DNA from: Phalacrocorax aristotelis
Lineage: Eukaryota > Chordata > Aves > Suliformes > Phalacrocoracidae
Direction: 5' to 3'
Length of the DNA: 64,000 nucleotides
Assembly: GCF_949628215.1 (NCBI RefSeq)
Contig: NC_134276.1
Location: forward strand, 61,293,733 to 61,357,732
The translations under genes were made by a program, and so were the position numbers. This document shows, in pieces, positions 1 through 15,379 of this stretch. The notes under the pieces are model-generated. The model had not been told where the DNA came from, did no database searches, and saw only the letters and a program-made list of their open reading frames with translations. The first letter of the stretch is position 1. The number at the start of each line of letters is the position of its first letter.

Positions 1-3000
1 TCTGGCACATGATTTTCTTGCTATTTGTAAATACGGTACTGTGTTCCAGTATAGTGACTCCTGATTTACTTCTGTATTTTGATTTTTTAAAGCTGATGGG
101 AATAATTTCAGTGGAAAAACTGCCAATGCCAATATAGACCTCTTGTTGGGAGTTTATCGCCCTTTGTTATGTTTGGGTTTTTTTCTCAATGAAAACATCT
201 GTATATTATCAACACTATTTCCATCACAAATCCAAAACATAGCCCCATAGTAGTTACTGTGAAGACAATTAACTAGCCAAAATGAGTACATTGGTGGTAC
301 TTTTAGCCCAGAAACATTCTAGAGTGCTCTGGGTATTTTAAATGGGTGGCTTCTGAAAATGGATAAATAAGCCTGTCGTACCTCATCATAATGACCCCTG
401 GGGTACATCTTTGTACTGTGCTTTTCTGCAGCCTTTCTGTCTTTTACCTGTGAATAGCCTCACTTACTCAACCCTGCCTGGCCCTCATACAGTTTATCCT
501 CTGTGTTGTCTTGCTGCTGGACAAACTGCCCTATATCGGTACAGTTATGATTGCTACTATAAGCAGTATTACAAGGGCCACAAAGATGATTGAGGGAGTG
601 GAGCATCTGTGTACGAGGAGAGTCTGAGACTCCACCCTGGAGAAGAGAAAGTTCAAGGAGATTTTGTGTATGTGTATAGATATATGATGGGGGAGTAAAG
701 ATGGAGCCAGACTCTTCCCAGTGGTTCCCAGTGCCAGGAGGACAAGAGGCAGTGGGCAAAAACTGAAACACAGGAACTTCTGCTTAAGAAAAAGTTGGTT
801 CTTGGTTTTTCTGTGTTTCTTCTGGGGGGTGTGGGTGGAGGGTGTTTGGTTTTGGCTTTTTTTTTCCCTGTGAGGGTGATGAAATGCCACAAATGCCTGG
901 AGAGTTGGTGAAGTCTTAGTCCTTGGAGGCAGTCAAAACTTAATCGGACATGATCCAGGGTGACCTACTATAGTTGGCCCTGCTTTGAGCGGGGGGATTG
1001 GACTAGACGATCTCCAGAGCTCATTTCTATGTTGAATCGTTTTGTGATTCATGACTGCTTGGCAAGTAATTTGTTTAGCTCACTAGTTTCTCTGGTGGTT
1101 TTCTTCATGCTTTCTGTGATCTGGGAGCATGTATGTTGGTTAGTAATGATGTAGTTTTGCTAGCTATCAATTTAGCATGCCTAAAGATCACATGATGGAT
1201 GTATCCTCTCATCTCTCCTGTGATACTGTTCAGTAATTCTAAACCTAGCCGTACCTATAGATAAGGTGGGGAAAAAAGTTGGAAGGGAAAGAAATATGTG
1301 CTGCTACTCAAAGCTTTCATATGATTATTGGAACTGAGACTTTTAATTGTTCGCTTCTATACTTTGAGGTTTTCTTTTTCTGGAAACTCTTTGAACGGGA
1401 TGAGGAGTGGGAAAAATGACTTGAGCCTTGATAGGATTGAGAATGTTGCTTTTTAAGGAGATAGTAGAGCACTCTAATGATTTTCCATGATAACAGATTT
1501 GGAGAAAAGGACTCAGGCTAGGGCAGAGGGAGTTATTTTTAGTTGAGAAAACACTTTTTTTGTTTTACCTTTATTGCTTCCTAGAAGTTTCATGCTTGCT
1601 GCTGTTCATATTTTTTCATTTCCTTTACTAACAGGTCTCATGTCCATCTAGTAGTTTTCTTAGGACCTGGCTGTAGTTAGCAATTACACTGTTCAAACCA
1701 GCTGTTTCATTTGTCATCACTACAGTTTCCAGCCAATGACAGAATAGTCTGTGGTTGTTCAAAATCATAAACTTATGATGAGGATCCAGTTATGCTTTAT
1801 ACAGCTTTTTGTTTTTTAAAGGGTCACTACTAATGACCAAGACTACATAATTATGACATGACCTGATACAAAAAAGCATAAGAAAAAAATATACAGTTGT
1901 ATTCCTACTGTCTGTGTTGTAAACTGTGAGAATAGCTGTACAGGTGTGTCATGGGCTGTAACTTCTCTTCGAAAATTAACTTAATACTTTACAGTTCCTT
2001 CATTCCACCCATTTCTGCAAAACTGCATCGTATGTTCTAGCTGTCTGATCAGTATTCATTAATTTTTATTTCTAATGGCTGACAAGTTTTGTAAGTGGCA
2101 CTGTGCTTAAAGCTCTCTCAGCTTCCTGTTTGAATAAAAATAAGTGTCTTCTGCCCTAGAGATGAGCCAATAGAATGTTTTAAATATCTGCAGTGGCCTT
2201 TGGCCTTCCTCCTTTGCAGCTGCTTCTGTCTATTTGGAAGAAACAGTTGTATAAATCTCCACCTCAGTGTTGTATGCAAAATGCTGTTGTGTTTCTGCAA
2301 TATTTTGCTATTTTAAAAACAGATTGAATAGCTTAGTGCAAATATTTTTATTTTCCAGACTGTTAGAGGAAAATTTGGAGTTTTGACCGTTTAAGGGGAA
2401 CTGTGCTGTTCCTTCCTTTGAGATGGGGAGATTAGGAACAATGTTGAGGACTTAATTTTGTCAAGTAGCGTTTAAGGCTTCAAAACAGATCCTGTCAAAG
2501 AAACAAGTATTTCTGCTAGGGTAAGGGCAAAAGCTTTGATTATGTTTGTCAGTCCAGCTGACGTGTGCTCGGCAAAATTCACCTTGGTATAGAAAACAAG
2601 AAGTTATGGCTTTAATGCCCTTTCTGTGATGCTACCCTGGACTGACTTAAACCAGACTGATAAAATGAAGTGTTGTGACTTGGCTCTATCACCTAACCTT
2701 GCATGACTCATTTGCCTTTTGGGGAGTAGAAGAGGTTTGGAAGGAGGAGAGATAGAGTGGAGTATTGATGTAGGATCAGGGCTAGACCTTGTGTGAACGT
2801 CCTTCCATTGAGAGTCCCCAAGGGGCAGCCAGCTTATTCTAAAGCACTATGTTGGAAACGAAAGTGTGGAGCTCTTCCTGTATGTGGGCATGGCTTTGTG
2901 GCATTGACACTAGAAAGATGGAACAACTGAGTGAGAAAGGATGGAAATAAGGCACTTGAATACTGCGCTGACCATTCAAGTATATATATGGCTTTAGGTA

Positions 3001-6000
3001 GAAACATTGCTCTAAGTGTTTTTACTTCTAAGCTTCCTATAAGTCAAAGTTCATCCAGATGTCAGTGATTAAAAGGCTAAGTAAAATTTTGAAAACAAAG
3101 AGACCATGTTTTCTTCTATGTTGTTTTTAAAGATGAATCAGGAACATCACTTCTCTGTGCGTTTCTGCTCATCCTCTAGTAAACCAAGTACTATGACTTG
3201 TTTCAGCTCTCCTCTGCAGGTGTAACATCTGTGTTGCCACACAGCATTTGTTAGTTGCTTTGAATTGCCTGTTTTCCATTGAAGTGCTTGTCCCCATATT
3301 GTAGCAAGTACGTAGGGAAGTTGGTGCTGACTTTTGACAGTAAGTGCATTTGATCACACTTTCAGCTGTTCTAGTTAGATCACTTGTCTCTGAAGGTTTA
3401 TTTTAAATGAAATGTGAAAGAAAATATTTGTCCCCCGTGTACACAAAATGTTTCAAATAAACTCCAGTTGAGACAGCTCTATTTGTTTGATTCATGCTAA
3501 CACATTTGTGATAGTGCTTTAGGGGTTTTATGAATGGGATACAAGTTGTGCAATTTTTCTTTTACCTAGATTATAGCTTTAAAATTTGTAGGCCAAAATC
3601 CCCAGTTTCAAACAAAAGTGCTACAGGAGAGTAGTAGGATGTTGCCTGTTTGTTACTGGGGATGACTACTCCTCTGTAGAATTTGATACCTCTCAACCTT
3701 TAAATTAACTGTTGAGGATAAGCAAAAAGTCATGTTTAAAAACAAGTAAAAGATCCAGACCTTCCCATCTTGTCTCTTAAACATCTTTAACCTGGATTTC
3801 TTTTTCATATTACTGCCTGCAGTGTCAGATGCAGCTGTCTCCTCCAGCTGTTCATATGCAGTCACTGCCAAAACCTTGTTGCTCTCTAATTGATTCCCTT
3901 AACATCCTCCCTCTCTTGAAAATACGATAAGTCAATTTTTTAATATGAATATTGCTTTTATTTGTAATAGGCTAGTTGATAGAGCAGAGAGGAGTCAACA
4001 AATGTAGCTAAGAAACCTTAGTTTATTACCATGTATGTATACGGACCTGAAAAAAACTTGTTTTCTGGTAATTATAAACATTACAACTTTAGTGTTCTTG
4101 CAAGTAGTTGGAGTGTGTTATCTATGGATTATATTGCTTAACCTAGTATTTTAATCACTTGTAAATGTAGATCATTATTTAAACATTTGATTAAGATGTA
4201 AGTAACTGATTATACAAGTCTGTTTTCCTTTTCATAGGTAACAATATTAGGATACTAGAAAAGTTTTATTAGGTAGTTCAGTGTTGCTGGATCCAAAAAG
4301 TGTACTTTTTTTTCAAGAGTGTTTTCAGGCTTTTAAATACGTTGCCCCGGCAGATGTCATGGGAGAGATCGTTTCAGCATTTTACTGTCCTAAATATGCA
4401 TCTTTATGTAGCCAGTGTCAAATGAGGCAGCTAATTAGGAGATGGACATCCTATCACTTTCATGGGTCTGGCTTTTAGCACAGTTACAGGCAATTACCTT
4501 GGGGAAGATAGTATCTAACAGTGATTTCCTCCCAGTATCCTAGAATTATGCATTGCTTTCTCTTATTACCCTTTGTTTATTGCTGTTTGGCCAATATTTG
4601 GGCCATATCACTTGAAAGCTAACCTTAATTATTTTATGGGAATTATGAAATAATATCAAATACTTAAAAATTCATTCCTATTCTTTCATCTAGCAGCTGC
4701 TTTTAGATAGTACAAACTCATTTATTTGCTGCTGTTATACATTCAGATAGCAGCTGTTTTCTCTGTTACAGCTTAACAGCACTTCAGTTTACATATTGTT
4801 TACACATGTCAAGGAATCATGATCGTCACTTCCGTGATCTTGTAAAGCTTGCAGTATTTTAATTATAAGGCTTAATTTGAACAATATGTGTACAAGTTAT
4901 AAAGTATTATTTCTTATCTAACATTTTTTTGTTTGTAAACCTATTCTGATTTTAAAGCATCTCATGCATTATTCTTAACTTCTGAAGTGCTAATGACCTT
5001 TTAGTAGTTATACTTAAGTCGTATACAGTTGATTGTGGTTTTTTTTCCAAGCACTAAGACATAAATTATTGTCTCTTATCAAGAGCTCTTGGAGCATTGT
5101 TTTCAACCTTTTGGTCCAGCAGAGAACTTTTCTTCTCATTTAGAAATACCCAAACTTTTATTTGGCCAGAGCAAGGGTGTTTCGTAAAATGCTTTGTTTT
5201 CTTGCCACAAAAACTCTAGGAAGCCCTGTTACGAAAGAAATGCTGTCAAGTGGCTTTCCTCCTGCCTTTATCACTGATGTTCAATAACCATTCAAAACTT
5301 ACAGGGTCAGGTAAGAGCTTTCTTAATAGAGCAGTGACATTATTTCTGGTTAGCCTCCGATATGTTTTATTTGCTGAGAGCTCTGATGCATTTTTTCTTT
5401 TTTTCCTTTTTTTTTTTTTTTTGTTTGGTTTGGTTTTGTGGTTCTATTGTCTTTTACAGAAGGGATTTTTTTTCTTTTTGTGAAGTTTAGTTTAACTAAC
5501 TAAACCTGCTAATGGATCCACTGAGCAGTTATTCAGAAGTGTTTGCTAATGTGCGTTGCTTTAGGAAGACATCCAAAATAGTTGGATTGAGAGTGCAGCA
5601 TGCAAAGTATTCTTCCAATAGCAATATTTGGAAAAATCTGTACGTGAATAGTGCTGTATGCTCATTGTTGCATATATGTGTGTGTTTTAAGCTACAACAG
5701 CTTAAGTGAATACTTCAACATAACAAAACACGTACTTGAAGGCAGAAGAAGAATGAGCAACTTTGAGTGCTTGGCATATACTTTAGAGCTTCGAAATTAC
5801 ACCATTACTTGCTTGATATTTAAGCATGTGGGGTTTTTTGGGTTTTTTTAGCTCAATCTTTTAAGTATTGATCCTACAAAGACTTGTGTGTCTGATAAAC
5901 ATTCAATGGAAGTGTTCAGGGAGCTAAAATTAGGCCGGTTCTTCAATCTTTGAGGATTTGCATCTCAGGTTCCTTAATGTTTATATTCTTAATTTTTTTT

Positions 6001-7083
6001 CTGTAATGCAAAATATTTATTTTTGAACATCCTTGAAGTGTTTCTATTAGATTTTTTTAATGGGGTATTTTAAATGGACATTGGGAAAACGTAGCTTTTG
6101 TTGGAGGGGTCAGAGGAAAGGAAGAATACTGTAATGAGTGAGGGGAAGTGAACTGCAAACTCTAATATGAGATTTCATAAACTTTGTCAGCAATAGAAAG
6201 AAACACCACCATATTCACCAACTTTGCTGCTATGTCACTCTTCAGTAAAAAAATGGGGTGGAAGCTATTTATGAATGGTCCAAAGGGAATATATGAAACA
6301 ATGTCTTGCACTAATTCTTAGCACTGTAACTGGTGAAATGGTACGAACTATCTCGGAACACCTGAGCGCTGTCAGTGTTTGGGTGTTAAGAACCTGATTT
6401 ATTTTACATTAGCTCTTAAGTAGACACATTCATTTGCACAATTTAGTTATAGCAATGACAAGTATTGTAAGCGGTCTCTTTAGAATTAGTGTTATCAACC
6501 TCTTCGTAATAAATTTAAATTACCAGTAGTGAGGAGCTGACCCAAAACCTGAGGCTTGTCTTCATGCTTTCCTGTCTTCATTGCTTGTTTATAATTACGT
6601 GCATTTCTCTGTGTGTGTGTATATCATTCACTGTGTACATTCATACTTGTTTCTTTGGGAAGTCTAGGACTTCCTAGGAATCAAAACTCTCAATTGGGTC
6701 TTTGTTTCGGTGGGTCAAAGATATACCTGCCTTGTTCTTGATTTCTTAAATTTTTTTTATACCGTACAGTTGCCTCTAGAGAATGAAAATCCAAAGAAGC
6801 TAGAAATGTGATGAATAAAAAAATTAGAATAGTGACATTTGTGTTACATAAGATGTTCTGAAGTCAAATATGTTCATGAACTCAGAAATAATCTCTAGGA
6901 AATTCATGTTTATAACTACGACTGTGAATCATCTGTTTTACTGCAAAGAAAAATGCAAGCTATCTTGTGTAAATGTTTTACTTTGTTTAAATCGCTTCTG
7001 CTACCTGAACCTACTATTACTTGTTAAGCCTTGTAAGATTGAAATATTAAAATATCTAAGTTGTTTTTGTTTTCACGTTGTAG
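1..7083 (+). other. TPP2: TPP2 intron (AT-rich, no exon recognised)
   Basis: This AT-rich sequence leads to the acceptor at 7082-7083. I searched by eye for the exon before VLTFAYKH (family sequence near SLAETFWETTKWTDLFDNK) and did not find it. The short open frames here resemble no family I know. The only interspersed repeat I recognise is a CR1 3' end at about 915-1055. A T/G-rich run lies at about 5405-5440. That this is intron is inferred from the downstream exon. Confidence 0.7.
915..1055 (+). repeat. CR1 LINE 3'-end fragment
   Basis: The tract contains a diverged CR1 3' terminus: ccttggaggcagtcaaaac, then a gacatgatccagggtgacct-like stretch, ccctgctttgagc, ggattggactagacgatctc and a degenerate copy of the terminal ttttgtgattc motif. 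Orientation is +, the same as TPP2. It is strongly 5'-truncated and looks older than the copies at 7553 and 38432. The exact subfamily is uncertain. Confidence 0.75.
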
Positions 7084-8351
7084 GTTTTGACTTTTGCCTA
7101 TAAGCATGCATTGGTAAATAAAATGTATGGGAGAGGCCTCAAGTTTGCCACAAAACTTGCAGAAGAGAAGCCAACAAAGGACAACTTGAAAAACTGCATT
7201 CAGGTAAGGTGTATTTGGTAAAGTAATGGACTATGTCCATGCTGAGTAAGCTTTTTAAAAGTAAGGTATACATATTTTGAATTTTTGATACCTTTTACAC
7301 TGTAGAACTCAATAAACTTAAGATTTTAACTTTATCCAGGCTTTTGTGGGTTGGCCTCCATTTTTAATCGTGATTTCGTCTTTTTCTCGAATAGCTAGTT
7401 TGTGGGTAACTGACATTTTTATCAGGTTTACTTTCTGGAACTTAATTTGGGATATAAAGAAAGTAGACTTAGCCGAAGATCTTCGGCTTATTTAAAATCT
7501 CATTATGTTGCTGTTTAACCACTGTTAATTTTACTATTATTAACCATAATTATTGGAGAGCAGGTCTTATGAGGAGAGGTTGAGGGAACTGGGGTTGTTT
7601 AGTCTGGAGAAGAGGCGGCTGAGGGGAGACCTTATCACTCTCTGCAACTACCTGAAAGGAGGTTGTAGCGAGGCGGGGGTTGGTCTTTTCTCCCAAGTTC
7701 TCCCAAGTAAAAAGCAATAGGACAAGAGCAAATGGCAGCAAGCTGCCCCAAGGGGAGGTTTAGATTGGATATTAGGAAAAATTTCTTTACTGCAAGAGTG
7801 GTCAGGCACTGGAACAGGCTGCCCAGAGAGGTGGTGGCGTCACCATCCCTGGAGGTGTTCAAAAAATGTGTAGACGTGGCCCTTCAGGGCATGGTTTAGG
7901 AGACACAGTGGTGTTGGGTTGATGGTTGGACTTGATGATCCTAGAGATCTTTTCCAACCTTAATGATTCTATTATTCTATTACTAGTAGAATATAGATGG
8001 AGAATTAATGGGAATTACTGTAACTCCTAGGACAAGATTTTTGTGTGTTGAGTTGAAAGACAGTAGATCATATAGAATAGTTTTCTTTTTCCCCTTTCAG
8101 GACTGAGGATCACCAGTTTTCCAGTCTGTTATCTTTCTGATAATAGACATCTTTAGTAAGATGTTGACATCCATGCAGTGTTTATTGGAAGGACTTAAGC
8201 TTTAAAAAGAATAAGGCTCTAGAGCTTCTGAATTTGTAATATTTGCTTTTTTTTTCTTCAGCTAATGAAGTTGCTTGGATGGACTCATTGTGCAACTTTC
8301 ACTGAAAATTGGCTTCCTGTCATGTATCCACCTGATTACTGTGTATTCTAG
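7084..8351 (+). CDS. TPP2: Tripeptidyl-peptidase II, last two coding exons (partial gene)
   Basis: Coding exons are 7084-7203 (40 codons, phase 0, after ...gttgtag and before gtaagg) and 8262-8351 (29 codons plus TAG, after ...cttcag). Together they encode the C-terminal 69 residues, starting [20 protein letters not shown] and ending [14 protein letters not shown]. This matches the C-terminus of vertebrate TPP2 as I remember it almost residue for residue. TPP2 is a giant cytosolic subtilisin-type serine peptidase that removes tripeptides from N-termini downstream of the proteasome. The catalytic domain lies far upstream, outside the window; this part belongs to the C-terminal helical region. 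The preceding exon, expected to end in a DNK-like sequence, was not found in 1-7083, so the intron there is at least 7 kb or I missed a small exon. The 1058-bp last intron carries a CR1 copy. Family assignment is secure. Confidence 0.95.
7471..7488. other. Perfect 18-bp palindrome
   Basis: AGCCGAAGATCTTCGGCT reads the same on both strands. It lies in the last TPP2 intron, about 65 bp before the CR1 copy, and contains two CpG dinucleotides in AT-rich surroundings. The symmetry is seen directly; a function is unknown. Confidence 0.8.
7553..7985 (+). repeat. CR1 LINE, 5'-truncated copy in last TPP2 intron
   Basis: About 430 bp of CR1 3' end. It covers the end of the ORF2 reverse-transcriptase region (ggagagcaggtcttatgagg, ggagaccttatcactctctg, acctgaaaggaggttgtagc), the 3' segment (gtttagattggatattagg, gtggtcaggcactggaac) and the end (ttggacttgatgatcctaga, attctattattctatta). 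It carries the doubled motif ttctcccaagttctcccaag also seen in the copy at 38432. It fills about 40% of the intron and lies in the sense orientation. CR1 usually makes no target-site duplication, and none was seen. Confidence 0.93.
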
Positions 8352-9100
8352 AAAACCAACAATTGTAAACTTTAAGTGATTTTATATGGGGCAGGATATG
8401 AAAAGATAAATTTGACTTTTTATTGGAATGCATGTTTTCATTACCGAATGCTGATTATTAAATTGTGTGTATTTATCAGTAAAGGCACCTGGGTACAGCT
8501 TAATACCTGTTAACCTAACTCCTGTCATCAGGGAGTTTCCTTGTTGTGCATCCCATTGCTGGCAATGGATGTGCCAGAACTGCCAACACCAAGGATTTGG
8601 AATTAGGCTGGAAAGGCTTACTTGCATGCATGTTAGGTTCTTAACAGTTCTTTTAACTGCAAACCTGTAAAAGCTCTGTATTTTTTACAGTAAACAGAAT
8701 TTTAACTTGTTTGATCTTAATTTCAATTGTATGAAGGCCTTAAAGCTACTTCAAGAGTAGCTAAAATCTTATTTATTAGACTAAAGTAACGGGACATCAT
8801 TACCTGTATTGTCTGCAAGAGTTTACATTTAATTTTTTTTAAGAAAAATTCAACCTCTCAAACTGTCACAATGTTTAACTCGGAATTGCTGATGCATAGG
8901 TGCTCTTGTAAATCTTCATTTTGGAGTGATTTCAGGCAAACTCAAAAATCCATGTGAAGTTGAGTATCAGGATAGGCTGATACATGTATAAAAGTGCCAG
9001 ATGGTTAAATCTTGATCAGGTATTGTAAAGCTATACATATATGTTTAATAATGTTAAAAATGTACAACACAGCAGAATAAATGTGCGAAGTTGAAGATCA
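8352..9100 (+). other. TPP2: TPP2 3' untranslated region
   Basis: AT-rich sequence runs from the TAG at 8349-8351 to the first good poly(A) signal, AATAAA at 9076-9081, with cleavage expected about 15-25 bases later. A second A-rich stretch with aataaa-like hexamers lies at 9150-9165 and could give a slightly longer form. The short frames inside (for example 8467-8670) have no homology I recognise. Confidence 0.7.
9076..9081 (+). terminator. TPP2: TPP2 poly(A) signal AATAAA
   Basis: A canonical hexamer in agcagaataaatgtgcgaag, about 725 bases after the stop codon. It is the first AATAAA I see in the 3' UTR. Its use is inferred. Confidence 0.7.
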
Positions 9101-9537
9101 AAAAAAAACACCATGTGCACACTGATCCTTTAAAATATTATTTTATAATTAATAAAAACAAATAATGAAGCTGAAAACTGTATTGCTTTCTGAAGGAGTA
9201 TCTAAATGAAACTTGCTGAAAGAAAAGACCTTACAAACAACAGAAGCTCAGTGCAGCCTGGAAGATCAATGCTTTCTGTTAAAGCCTTTTTACTATTGCT
9301 ACTAACATTGTTCCTTCAGTGGAGTGAAGGTGGTCTGTTTGAACAGGTCAAATGTATCAACCAGAGACAAATTGCTATGTCGTTTGTCTTACCGTTTTTT
9401 TCATAACTTGTAACGCAAAACTCAGATAAAACTGCAACTTTACAAACGTGGATGCACAGAAGGTGCACCGTAATGCTGCAAAACATTCCAAACTATAAGG
9501 TGCTGCCATTACATCAGAATTAGTAATAGTTTTCTCT
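9101..9537. other. TPP2/METTL21C convergent 3' intergenic or overlapping UTRs
   Basis: About 440 bp separate the likely TPP2 cleavage site from the METTL21C stop (TAA, plus-strand 9538-9540). No clean minus-strand AATAAA was found here, so the METTL21C 3' UTR may run into the TPP2 3' UTR. The short plus-strand frame at 9206-9406 looks random. Confidence 0.5.
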
Positions 9538-12864
<3,327 letters not shown>

Positions 12865-13694
12865 GGCAAAAGAGCTGAAATGGAAGGGGGAAAATAATGT
12901 TGTAAAAGCTTGGGGGGCGCTCTTTGTATGAGGTATGATTGGGAGAAGACAGTGATTTGGGTGGGCTTTGGTTTTAGTTTGTTTTTTTTGGTGACACGCT
13001 GAAGGGACAGGAAGCCGTGATGAGTGGTGACATCCCCACTCCGCTGGAAGTTGCTGCGAGCACTTTCTGGTAATGCAGTAATACTATCAGAGCTTTTATC
13101 ATATGTATTATTTTATCATGTTTACTTTACCATTTATGCAAAATCTTAGCTTTATGACACTAAATGGATGCCACTAATCAGTATGAAAGGTGAGCTACTC
13201 GCAGAGCAAAGTGAGCTCCTGGTAGCTGAAGCAACATCTGAGAAAGATGAGCTGTCTTTCAATGTCTGACTTCTCATCTGTGTAATTTGCAGCTTCCCAA
13301 AGAACCTAGGACTTGGCAATCCTGTGATAAAACTGGTTAATTTGCTGTAGCCAGTACTCTTGATTTCTTGTCTCTCCTCGTGTAGTTGCCTTTTCCTGCA
13401 AGAACAGCGTCAATCACCCTGAAATGTGGTGAACTGCAGAGGATGCAGATCGCAGACGGGAAATAATTGCGGTGAGAAGTTTGGATAGGTAAGCCTTTTT
13501 AGAGAACTCTGTGTGTGTTATGAATGACTGTGCGTCTTCAGCGTACAGGGCAGCACCCAGCCTAAGAAGGAACTGCTTGATACCAGCTAATAAGCAGTAA
13601 AAGCAGGAGTAGGACTGGATCTCAGTTTGCCTGGGGAGAAGTGTGCCAGGGAAACTTTTCGCTTAACTGGAGTGTTCTTCAGCAATAGCGCCGA

Positions 13695-13721
13695 TGTATA
13701 TGCGCGCGTGTGTACACGTGC
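13695..13721. other. Alternating pyrimidine-purine tract (Z-DNA-prone)
   Basis: Twenty-seven bases alternate strictly Y-R, with GCGCGCG at the centre flanked by TG/TA/CA steps. The pattern is seen directly. That such tracts adopt Z-DNA under negative supercoiling is established; a role here is inference. Confidence 0.7.
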
Positions 13722-15359
13722 TTGTATATGTATAAAGAGAAAAAAAATGGTTTATAACTTGCTCTGGCCGGAGGCTGTACGAGTTCACCCTTCCCACGTA
13801 CCATGATGGCTGGAGCGTGCTGTTTTTATTCATGACTGGCCTTCCTCTGTTCATTTTTGGGAACGCGTATGTGTCTGCTCTCTCCAGCCACATGCACTGC
13901 AGGCACAGCGTCGTAGAATTTGGGTTGCATCATACTGCAGGCAGCTCTTCTAGAGATCCTGGCCAGAAGGGGGAGAGGCTCAGCGATGCCTGCAGGTAGT
14001 TTAAGGAGCAGAGTGGCTGCTGACTTGTGTGGGTGGTTTATTTGCACACATGATACTGACACCGTTGCAGTTTTACTGATACCTCATATATTCCGTATTG
14101 CTGCTCTGTTTATTCACAAGGACAGGATTTGTGTTCTAACTCCTCGATCACTGCGTTTGCTCGCTCATGGCCGTGATTTTGTAGGGTTTCAGAAAAGACA
14201 GTGCTTTGAAGTAAACAAATTTCTGCAGATGTTGTTTTTTTCTATTATTACTTCAGATTTTTTTCCTCAAAGGGCCTCCATCTAGCTAGTAACAAGTTCT
14301 AGCTACACACCTTTTGTGGGTAATTTGAGATATGATGATGGTAGGTCAGAGACTGAAGATAATGCTGCAGTCACAGCATTCCCTGACACATGAGTGAATG
14401 CATCCGTGTTCATGTTTCACACATGAAAGTGTGCCTCCTTACAACAGCAGTGGTTTCTGTGCAATCTCATGCAATCAGAAGTACTTCTGGTGTTTGGTAA
14501 GGCCTCTCTTTCATATCTTGAGCTAGAATAAAATCTGGTCATGTTTTAATGTTTTAGAAAACATTAGAACTGGTGATGGCTACAGCCAGAAAACACTTAC
14601 TTGAAGACATGTTTAAACATGCAAAGCACTACATTTTCAAAGCTTAGTTTTGCTTGGGGTTTTTTTGATATTTTTTTTTATGGGGGGGGTGGTGGTTTTT
14701 TTTTATTTGGTAAGGCTCTAGTAGCATGAAATCTGTCCTGTTTAAGTGAAAGGCCGATCCTGAAATTACAAAGCAGGGGGAAACTGCATTGTCCAATACC
14801 CTTATATGTAAAAACCAGAAAAGCTTGTTTAACGAGTAGACTGTTTGACTTGTCAGTTTGGGTAGAAAGTGATCCTTCTGTATCTCTTTTTTTCCTTTGC
14901 TTGGATAAGTTTTTACTGCAACAGGTCAAAATTTTGGTTGGCTATGCATAGCAGTGCATACCATAAAATAGCTTGGAAGCAAGCTTAGTAAATATATATT
15001 TGTTAATTCACTGTTAAGTACTTGCAGTAAATACAATTGCATCTCTGATCATGATATATATATATATGTATACACACACCCCCCCTATTAGCACTCATGC
15101 AGTACAGACTAAATTCTACATTAAATTAGACACATTACATTAAATTTTCAAAATAAAAATTGCTATGCTTCCATGTGCTTGGTCCTTTGAGCTCCTCTGA
15201 AAGAAGAGTCTGCTTAAGTCAAGATGTTTTGTTGTTTTAATTAAATCCCTTCTTAAAACAATCAGGTCTAGACAGCGCCTAGTGGTTACACCGGTACCGT
15301 GGTGAGACTGCTGTGGTCCTTAAGTCCATCAGTTACCCGAGTTCTTAGGTGGTACACCT

Positions 15360-15379
15360 GGGGGCGGGGTGGGGTGGGT
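15360..15379 (+). other. G-quadruplex-like motif
   Basis: Four G runs of 5, 4, 4 and 3 bases are separated by single bases (C, T, T). This fits the classic short-loop G4 pattern. It stands in otherwise AT-rich intergenic DNA with no nearby gene. Confidence 0.7.
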
